From CAYFIW01 sp964500645 (GTDB taxonomy: Bacteria > Chloroflexota > Dehalococcoidia > Lucifugimonadales > UBA826), in NCBI GenBank assembly GCA_964500645.1, contig CAZCOH010000051.1, positions 1-11,865 of the forward strand: 11,865 bases of DNA, given 5' to 3'. Below the pieces are notes generated by a model. The model was given only the letters and a program-made list of their open reading frames with translations. It was not told the origin of the DNA and did no database searches. This document shows, in pieces, positions 7,201 through 11,865 of this stretch. The position numbers and the translations under genes were made by a program. Within the stretch, counting starts at the first letter, position 1. Every line of letters begins with the position of its first letter.

Positions 7201-10200
7201 TGGAATAAACTACCAGTGGTATCAGTTTTCCTTATCTCTAGTAAATATTCCCGCACACCTTCTATTGGTTCCCATTCCAAGGTTACCTTGTTCCCATGGG
7301 AAACCATTTGGCCATACCTTGGTTGCTTGATTATTGGTCCGACGTCCAGGTCCAGCCACCTAAGACTTCTTGCCATAAGTTGCTGTCTTTCAAGACGGCT
7401 TTGCACCGTGGCAAGACTGAATCCAAATAAAACTACCTTATATTTAATCTCCTCTTCGTCCTTGTCCGCATATGGTGACGTTGTGTGTAACCTGAGTCCT
7501 GCAGTACCACTGCCGAGGCTACCTACAGTGTCACTAACAGTGATGTAAATATTTCCCTGATCATCTGAATCGAGACCCCAGGGGACAGAGTCCAATTGTT
7601 TATTTGCAATATATTTTGCATACTCAAAACCAGCGTAGCCTTCAGCGAAAGTCTCTATACCTCCTTCTGGCTTGCCGACGAAGTTTGCAGAAGTGTAAAC
7701 CTTTCCTTCAGGGGTAACAGTCACCCCTCCATAGGAAAGCCTCTGAGTGACGGCACAAGCTGGACCACAGGCCCACTGTGGTTGAAGCGCATCAAGGGTT
7801 CCCCCGATACCATAAGGAAATTTTCCCATGCGATATTCAGCCGCAGGATCAATCAAGTCACCATCTGGCGAAAACTTTTGAACTCTACCCCATACATGGT
7901 CACTTTGAAGCTCAGTAACGAAAATGTCTCCTGAAGAATCAACGGCTATATCTTTTGGAAATGTGAATCCGGGTAGAGTGAAATACATTTTGCCTCGGGA
8001 ACTCTCCCGATCTCTAGGTCCAAAAGACTCCGTGTAAGGATCCGGATATGTCGCTGGGTCTGAGTCCCACTTCAGCAAGAAATTTCCGTCCTGGTCAAAT
8101 TTCTGGATCCGATTATTGAACGAATCGGCTACATAAACAAAACCAAGATCAGAGACTCCAATTCCCATGGGTAGATTGAACTCTCCATCACCTGACCCCT
8201 TGATGCCCCAACTCTTTATAAATAATCCGTTTGAATCAAGCTTCTGTATCCTGTGATTCCTCGTATCGGCCACATAAATATTCCCGTCTCCATCTATAGA
8301 AATACCATTGGGGAAGTTAAATTCCCCTTCTCCTGAGCCCCTTGAGCCAATACGTTTCCAGGATGCGTTTGTGTCAGGTTTGTACTCTCCTTGGAATTTT
8401 CCTGAACCATCAAACTTGATAATCTTCCGATTGCCTACGTCAGCAATATAGGAATAACCATCCTTTGAAAAATGAACCCTGCGTTCAGAAGAAACTTCAC
8501 CCTGGTCTGATCCTACTGGTAATAAGTCAAGCAACCCCGGAATCTCAAGAATGTCATCAAAGGCCTTTTCGCCGTAGAATTCCGCGGGAGTTTCAATGTA
8601 ATTCCCATTTTTGTCATACTTTACTGCAGCCGACAAAGTAGGTCCCGGGTCCCCATTAATCAGATCTGGCGTTTTAAATCCAGAACCATCAATAATCCAA
8701 ACATACCCATCGCTGCCCACTTTCAAGTCAAGTGGGTTAAATATGTTTTCTGGGTTTAGCTTCAATGATCCTTGATCGATGGTCGTTTCTCCAAACCCTC
8801 CATTTCCTTTCTTTCCCCATCTCCTGAGAAATTGACCATCAGAATCAAACACATGGACTCTTGAGTACCTGATATCGGTGACCTGTATATCCGGTTCCAG
8901 GTGAAATGTGTCAAAGACGTAGATCTCATCTTGAGCATCAATCACTATTTTGGATGCGTGTCCAAACTTTCCTTCTTCAGTTCCACAACCGCCCCATTTA
9001 GTAATTAGAGTCCCATCAGGGGCAAGTTTGAATATCCGGTTTGAGTTATCAAGAACATAAATATTTCCAGAAGAATCTGTTGCAATATCCCTGGGAACTC
9101 CGAAAGCTCCCCAATCAAGTGTTTTAACCGCATACCGTGAATCTGTTACGGTAATGAATTTTGCCGTCATCCTTGGGTCAAGCACCCGTATTTTATGGTT
9201 AGCTGTATCGAGAACATAAATTTCCGAAGATGGTGCGACAGCCACATCCCTTGGTGCACCAAAATGATCATCAGGTAAGTCCCACTGATCAAGTATGCTG
9301 CCACAACTATCCATCTTCATCACCCCACCTGATCCTGTCCTCGCCAGAAAAGATGAGTCGTAGGTTAGAATCGGTTCAGCAGGCTCATAAACTTCAAACT
9401 CAGTTGGAGTTGAATCTCCCTTCTTACCGTTTTCTGCAAGTCGCTGCACCCAGTAAGGATTTGGATCCCAGGTTATTGGATCATTAGACGAAACGGTAGC
9501 TCCTCCCCTGTTTCCTTCGAGGGAAGCCTGAATACCATCTCCTATCAGGTCCCCGTCATTTCCAAATACTCCGTAAACTCCCGAGCCTACATTGTTATCC
9601 TTGGTTCGGAAATAATCGTATAAAAATGCCGTCTGGGTAACATTATCTCCGGTAATAAAAAGATTGCCCCCTGAATCCAGGTATTTCCTTATGGCATTAG
9701 AACAATACCCCCCCATTGGGCAATGTTCACTAAGGTCATTCATACCTGGTACGTCAAATATGACGACTCCCTCGTCCAGGTAGTTCTGAAGCACCCATGC
9801 AGGCGCTACACCTCGCACAGTAACGTCCCAATAATCAAAATCAAGACCTAAATCTTGTAACACAAGCTGATCGTATAATGGCGTTGTATCGTTATTACTA
9901 GCTAGGTTTGTATCAGGCCATATATGGTTTCTTAACCCAACAGTACCGTCACGTCCTATCAGGAGAACGTCTGAAGTTCTTTCATAAGGCTTTATAACTC
10001 TTATATAAGAATTGTTCGCTGTGTTATTTTTGCCATTTGAATCCAACAACTCGACTGTATATCGAATAAGGGAATCAACAGGATATGGTCCAATCTGAGT
10101 TGTATAGACTTTATTACCCGAGGTAACGTCACCTTTGAGTCCATCATCCAACATCTCTATATCTTCTTGCACTTCACCATCTATCGAGTATTTCAACTTC

Positions 10201-11865
10201 ACTGAAGTGACAGGTACCGTGCCCGCCGCAAGGGTACTAATCGTTATTTGATTTTCACTTGTAGGATGTCTTGGATCTGTAGAGACAACGTAACCCGCAG
10301 ATGCATTACCCTTGAGTACAAGTTTTCCGGTTCCTTCGCAGGAAGCATCCAACAGGTATTCCATGTACCCGGTATTGGCACAGAAGAATCCAGGCCCAGG
10401 ATAAATAACGTTCTTATACTTTGTGTAGTTACCTGTATCAGGTGTGTGATGCATCAAGAATGGAATCGTAATTTTTTCAGATCCTTCACTGAAGCCCGCT
10501 GTAACTCTTCCTTCATACCACCCATGCTGCTCTGTATCTGAAAAAGGTCCCGCTTTAACCTTGACTGTTTGAGTGCCCCCGGCCGGAATAGTCAATTCCT
10601 GTGGTGTAACTTGAACTACTGTGCTGATCTCTTCCGATGCCCTGCATCCAGACAACCATTCCTCGTAATCATTCCCCTGGGACCACGGATCACAGATATT
10701 CCCAACGAAGGAAGAATGATTCCATGGATATACATCACCCTTGTAAACATTCGTATTTGCAGACAGGTTCAGGGTCACGGGTTCTAACCCAGTGTTTGAA
10801 ATAGATATTTCCCTGATTATCTCGTCTCCAATCGTGGTAAGGCCAAAAGAAAGACTGGGAGGCATAGCAAGGACTTTTGCAGCAACAGCCCTGTCCTTAT
10901 TTAATGCCCCTGCTCCCTGTGTTACCAGGCGATATCCCTCTAATGGAGTAGCTGTGTTCATAAGCGCAGCTTTAACCATTTCTGGAGTCCATTCAGGATT
11001 TTTCTGAAGAATTAATGCAGATACCCCTGCAATGTACGGAGTCGAAAAAGATGTCCCTGAGGCATTCTTATAGCCACCACCGACGACAGGCGCCTTCAAA
11101 TTCTGTCCTGGTGCGACGAGGTCTGGCTTAATCCTTAGATCCCGGGTTGGGCCCCTACTGGAAGAAGGATCTATGACATAGGTCCCGCCGTTAGGTAGAG
11201 ATGGGTCCCAGTTATCGCTGTTAAGTCGTCCTACTGTTATCCCGTTATGATTAGTACCCCTGGAATTAACACCATAAAAATTAGGGCCACCATTCCCGGA
11301 ACTTTGAGTGACCACTATACCCTGGGAAGCTGCCCAGTCTATTGCGATTGCCCCTGCATTCACTCCGTTACCACCGCATCCTCTACAGCCCGAGGTCAGG
11401 CTTATTACATCAGGTTCATCACCCGTACCGGCAATTCCATCTTCGCCTTCAACTACCAACCTTATGCCATGAACAACAGGTTCTTCAAAAGTAACACCTT
11501 GCATCTCAGCTGCTGCATCGAAGTCATAGAAAACCTTGATACCCCAGACGCATGCACCAGGTGCCAGACCAGATGATTGTCCGGTACCTGCTGCCACTCC
11601 CGCAACCTGTGTGCCGTGACTAGAATGGGCAACCGGATTAGGGCCCCACCCAGCGGTATAGTCTAGTTTGACCACCTTGGGATCGTCAGTTGACGGATCA
11701 TCATCCAGATCATCAAGATCAGGATGTGTAGCATCAACCCCGGTATCAAGAATGGCTATCTCTATCCCTTCACCCCGTATTCCCTCAGAAACCTGACAAA
11801 GATTATTGGTATCCAGCTTCGCTCTGATCTTTTCCAGCGGTTTGATAGTTTCTTCACGGGTTATC
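3189..11865 (-). CDS. Giant S8 (subtilisin-like) protease with four beta-propeller regions; N-terminus outside the window
   Basis: The frame is open from the window edge to TGA at 3191-3189: 2,891 residues, 5'-partial. A GTG at 11675 is not the start, because the 63 codons before it hold the catalytic Asp. The S8 domain (about 34-330) has Asp40 in AILDTGVDATHPDL, His83 in SHGTQVAG, oxyanion Asn191 in SSGNGG and Ser272 in GTSFSTPYIAG, so it should be active. Then follow an Fn3/Ig-like region (335-475), an Ig-like domain (about 551-620), a GATase/Rossmann-like domain (from 632, ending YLDSGGNLFITGD), NHL repeats (848-1446), an Fn3-like domain (1509-1596), a seven-bladed YVTN propeller (1629-1990), BNR/Asp-box repeats (about 1995-2385), an Ig-like domain (2390-2535) and a C-terminal NHL propeller (about 2556-2891). 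It is likely secreted and digests or binds surface polymers. No LPXTG, PEP-CTERM, C-terminal membrane helix or T9SS-type tail is seen at the end. The signal peptide, if any, is off-window. Confidence 0.93.
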   Translation of the reverse strand, partial: ITREETIKPLEKIRAKLDTNNLCQVSEGIRGEGIEIAILDTGVDATHPDLDDLDDDPSTDDPKVVKLDYTAGWGPNPVAHSSHGTQVAGVAAGTGQSSGLAPGACVWGIKVFYDFDAAAEMQGVTFEEPVVHGIRLVVEGEDGIAGTGDEPDVISLTSGCRGCGGNGVNAGAIAIDWAASQGIVVTQSSGNGGPNFYGVNSRGTNHNGITVGRLNSDNWDPSLPNGGTYVIDPSSSRGPTRDLRIKPDLVAPGQNLKAPVVGGGYKNASGTSFSTPYIAGVSALILQKNPEWTPEMVKAALMNTATPLEGYRLVTQGAGALNKDRAVAAKVLAMPPSLSFGLTTIGDEIIREISISNTGLEPVTLNLSANTNVYKGDVYPWNHSSFVGNICDPWSQGNDYEEWLSGCRASEEISTVVQVTPQELTIPAGGTQTVKVKAGPFSDTEQHGWYEGRVTAGFSEGSEKITIPFLMHHTPDTGNYTKYKNVIYPGPGFFCANTGYMEYLLDASCEGTGKLVLKGNASAGYVVSTDPRHPTSENQITISTLAAGTVPVTSVKLKYSIDGEVQEDIEMLDDGLKGDVTSGNKVYTTQIGPYPVDSLIRYTVELLDSNGKNNTANNSYIRVIKPYERTSDVLLIGRDGTVGLRNHIWPDTNLASNNDTTPLYDQLVLQDLGLDFDYWDVTVRGVAPAWVLQNYLDEGVVIFDVPGMNDLSEHCPMGGYCSNAIRKYLDSGGNLFITGDNVTQTAFLYDYFRTKDNNVGSGVYGVFGNDGDLIGDGIQASLEGNRGGATVSSNDPITWDPNPYWVQRLAENGKKGDSTPTEFEVYEPAEPILTYDSSFLARTGSGGVMKMDSCGSILDQWDLPDDHFGAPRDVAVAPSSEIYVLDTANHKIRVLDPRMTAKFITVTDSRYAVKTLDWGAFGVPRDIATDSSGNIYVLDNSNRIFKLAPDGTLITKWGGCGTEEGKFGHASKIVIDAQDEIYVFDTFHLEPDIQVTDIRYSRVHVFDSDGQFLRRWGKKGNGGFGETTIDQGSLKLNPENIFNPLDLKVGSDGYVWIIDGSGFKTPDLINGDPGPTLSAAVKYDKNGNYIETPAEFYGEKAFDDILEIPGLLDLLPVGSDQGEVSSERRVHFSKDGYSYIADVGNRKIIKFDGSGKFQGEYKPDTNASWKRIGSRGSGEGEFNFPNGISIDGDGNIYVADTRNHRIQKLDSNGLFIKSWGIKGSGDGEFNLPMGIGVSDLGFVYVADSFNNRIQKFDQDGNFLLKWDSDPATYPDPYTESFGPRDRESSRGKMYFTLPGFTFPKDIAVDSSGDIFVTELQSDHVWGRVQKFSPDGDLIDPAAEYRMGKFPYGIGGTLDALQPQWACGPACAVTQRLSYGGVTVTPEGKVYTSANFVGKPEGGIETFAEGYAGFEYAKYIANKQLDSVPWGLDSDDQGNIYITVSDTVGSLGSGTAGLRLHTTSPYADKDEEEIKYKVVLFGFSLATVQSRLERQQLMARSLRWLDLDVGPIIKQPRYGQMVSHGNKVTLEWEPIEGVREYLLEIRKTDTTGSLFQTQTSTGNSFGFIPEESGWYFWRVKARLSDFEESLWSSSNRFKVVKPTSLVAEFSEGYFCTWCDSTVLEPGEGAISYITATGRYVGVHNDEVNGVDGLSSLTVSPDSKHLYVTSGGVDPAVTTFSRDSSTGSLILVGVHKNGEEGIEGLKNPGPAVVSPDGGHVYVAGKKDDVIVIFSRDTSTGALTFLEAHRDADGSGTEFSLLNFVNVSPDGDYLYASDDDSIRVFSRDISTGSLTFVGVHEIKSIPQSASISHDGKNMYIKTVHDLIVFSREPSTGSISLVETLEQYGKRPIVLSPDGNHGYIVNNKISIFTRDSSTGSLTSAGTTGFNTYMDEASSLAVSADGKYVYVAAAKTLSYSDSNLRNLGTLVTFKRDPSTGLLDMVGKEVETLGGVEGLGHVLNYGNINHVAVSNDGLHIYVAGEEEDSVSVFSSIPDATIPIDQLPVRKTYTGETLQMSPASVLKSLESTKKGKLIAFYENRIKTEDWNGNAILSVVSLDEGLTWSEPAIITKGTNPVGVAGNDGKLWVMYFERETLCRDSKCSSKPVPYLRLSTDDGVSWSNKKVINIPGVTPIGEMIINPPGLSANSTRGTVAFDYNNSGQMVIYFAENGPSETASRNFLTTSEDYGETWTQPRELAVPDGLSKYGDPEGRIIGVESVAFMDSGEIWAVSHVRGIDNPTNKSTTIYGASYYEYTYSGIAYNSTSDNGETWSGWKLLDRPAPVPGYGLAGNTRFHRSFKNVDVDVSSSGQVAIVAGGEDDERSIWYKFEDPAYIETEPFRRFSSYLGKNEVPKVAALPDGNFGIIWQSGTTEKSDGVYEQRPSVRYGVFDHFEDIKAPPVLGNIWKNTCMGNHNCPLSEFLHYPGNPSASEKVLFKVKVADHDNVAEVKVLFSIDGIEQSPLYMTDDRKFNDNKGFWDTMGSEMYGTRVYGVERSPFTSGSIIKYQISATDILGNTVIFPVERSTIEIPSENPFVREIDVTGVTLKTSSAVLLKSWNEYDVSMEHDATGQNKTFYWYYGVSRTDSDSQGNLFVLVNHHDYLGNEWSLPQEIKKYDTNGSLMKIFKVDDVDAPPYATTTASGKVCTPGPHDMAIDGQGNIYVTDNCVQAIHKLTSEGVYIETYSSPCGISYSGEKPALITIHKDSGAIYMSSQYIGTIKLDTSGNCDQDFSSQASPARNGNIAVDSDGNLYVSILHWNTDQPNGTGPVIYKYGPDGKKMADWGYIGDNDEEFSGKQHSLISLAIGKNGFLYASDSGKGEIKKFTTDGTFVSNWEGNTVGGGIPQDGYFSKNPTPWASPPELHISIDDSTGNIYVSDSYNGHDTREHKKRVQVFSPF
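4700..5880 (-). repeat. BNR/Asp-box (sialidase-like) propeller
   Basis: Four Asp boxes of the form S-x-D-x-G-x-T/S-W are visible: SLDEGLTW (residue 2053), STDDGVSW (2109), SEDYGETW (2180) and SDNGETW (2261), spaced 56, 71 and 81 residues. This is typical of sialidase-fold six-bladed propellers. The N-terminal RIP motif of true sialidases is not seen; the corresponding stretch reads LIAFYENRIK, so a non-catalytic glycan-binding role is possible. Confidence 0.82.
5895..6980 (-). repeat. Seven-bladed YVTN/lactonase-like propeller
   Basis: Residues about 1629-1990 hold a repeated blade: (V/I)SPDGxxxYVA, then (V/I)(V/T)FSRDxSTGSLxxVG. The FSRDxSTGSL core is seen six times (near 6813, 6652, 6499, 6368, 6241 and 6062), and a seventh, degenerate copy reads SVFSSIP. 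That makes seven blades, as in the lactonase/YVTN family. No lactonase activity should be assumed; surface proteins use the fold for binding. Confidence 0.88.
7520..9325 (-). repeat. Long NHL-repeat region, about ten units
   Basis: Residues about 848-1446 repeat the NHL pattern: a Pro/Gly-Ile-x-hydrophobic strand, then (D/S)xxGxIYVADxxNxRIQKF, then DGxFxxxWG and GxGxGEFN. The clearest units are PNGISIDGDGNIYVADTRN and PMGIGVSDLGFVYVADSFN. Roughly ten units can be counted, more than one six-bladed propeller needs, so there may be two propellers or one with long insertions. NHL propellers usually bind protein, RNA or carbohydrate ligands; the ligand here is unknown. Confidence 0.85.
9525..9975 (-). 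other. GATase/Rossmann-like domain inside the giant protease
   Basis: From residue 632 the sequence reads SDVLLIGRDG, then LVLQDLGLDFDYWDV, then VVIFDVPG and RKYLDSGGNLFITGDN. This alternates hydrophobic strands and helices and resembles the class-I GATase-like domain found after the catalytic domain in some secreted S8 and M6 proteases (typical forms: DVLLVDDD, ALGYDYDVWD, YLDNGGNLFLSGQD). The Asp-rich first-strand motif is weaker here. It is probably structural or binding rather than enzymatic. Confidence 0.6.
10870..11765 (-). other. S8 peptidase catalytic domain of the giant protease
   Basis: All catalytic elements occur in the usual order: Asp40 (codon 11747-11745), His83, Asn191 and Ser272. 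A short insert before the Asn carries CRGC (residues 160-163), a CxxC not usual at this place in subtilisins. The domain ends in the typical helix after the Ser (VSALILQKNPEWTPEMVKAAL) and the GAGALN segment. The prodomain, if present, is mostly outside the window. Confidence 0.93.

Noticed and set aside
7066..7548. A 160-codon open frame on the plus strand inside the protease
   Set aside because: It lies opposite the Fn3-like domain and its linker, which read as a continuous protein on the minus strand; no family features are seen. The other short plus-strand frames inside 3189-11675 were rejected for the same reason.

Overview
The window carries three protein-coding genes: two incomplete genes on the minus strand that run off the window ends, and one complete small gene on the plus strand. 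Protein-level features are bacterial: a Hanks-type Ser/Thr kinase, a NarL/FixJ response regulator and a subtilisin-like exoprotease. GC content is moderate and coding density is high. Together with the kinase architecture and a PGF-pre-PGF-like ectodomain, this would fit an environmental Chloroflexota (SAR202/Dehalococcoidia-like). That placement is a weak inference from style; there is no rRNA or other marker gene in the window.

Layout. (1) 1-2246, minus: a transmembrane Ser/Thr protein kinase cut off at its C-terminus by the window edge. Its order is a cytoplasmic kinase domain, one membrane helix, an outside region made of 18 exact-length 15-residue repeats, then a domain resembling the PGF-pre-PGF family of archaeal surface proteins. 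(2) 2247-2515: a 269-bp divergent intergenic region with a perfect 13-bp inverted repeat, a smaller 6-bp hairpin and four CTAGA motifs. (3) 2516-3175, plus: a NarL/FixJ-type response regulator starting at TTG behind a good ribosome binding site. (4) 3176-3188: a 13-bp convergent gap. (5) 3189-11865, minus: a giant secreted-type S8 protease, at least 2,891 residues, whose N-terminus lies outside the window. After the catalytic domain it has Ig/Fn3-like domains, a GATase-like Rossmann domain, a long NHL-repeat region, an Fn3-like domain, a seven-bladed YVTN/lactonase-like propeller, a BNR/Asp-box (sialidase-like) propeller, another Ig-like domain and a C-terminal NHL propeller.

How the genes may work together. 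The kinase and response regulator are divergently transcribed from a shared regulatory region, so they could form one signalling module: the kinase would sense outside the cell through its repeat stalk and end domain, and the regulator would act on transcription. No histidine kinase is visible. The giant protease converges on the regulator and may be unrelated or may be an output. Nothing in the sequence proves a link. The most novel elements are the strictly periodic 15-residue repeat with its terminal surface-protein-like domain on a kinase, the multi-propeller protease, and the palindrome/CTAGA-rich divergent promoter region.
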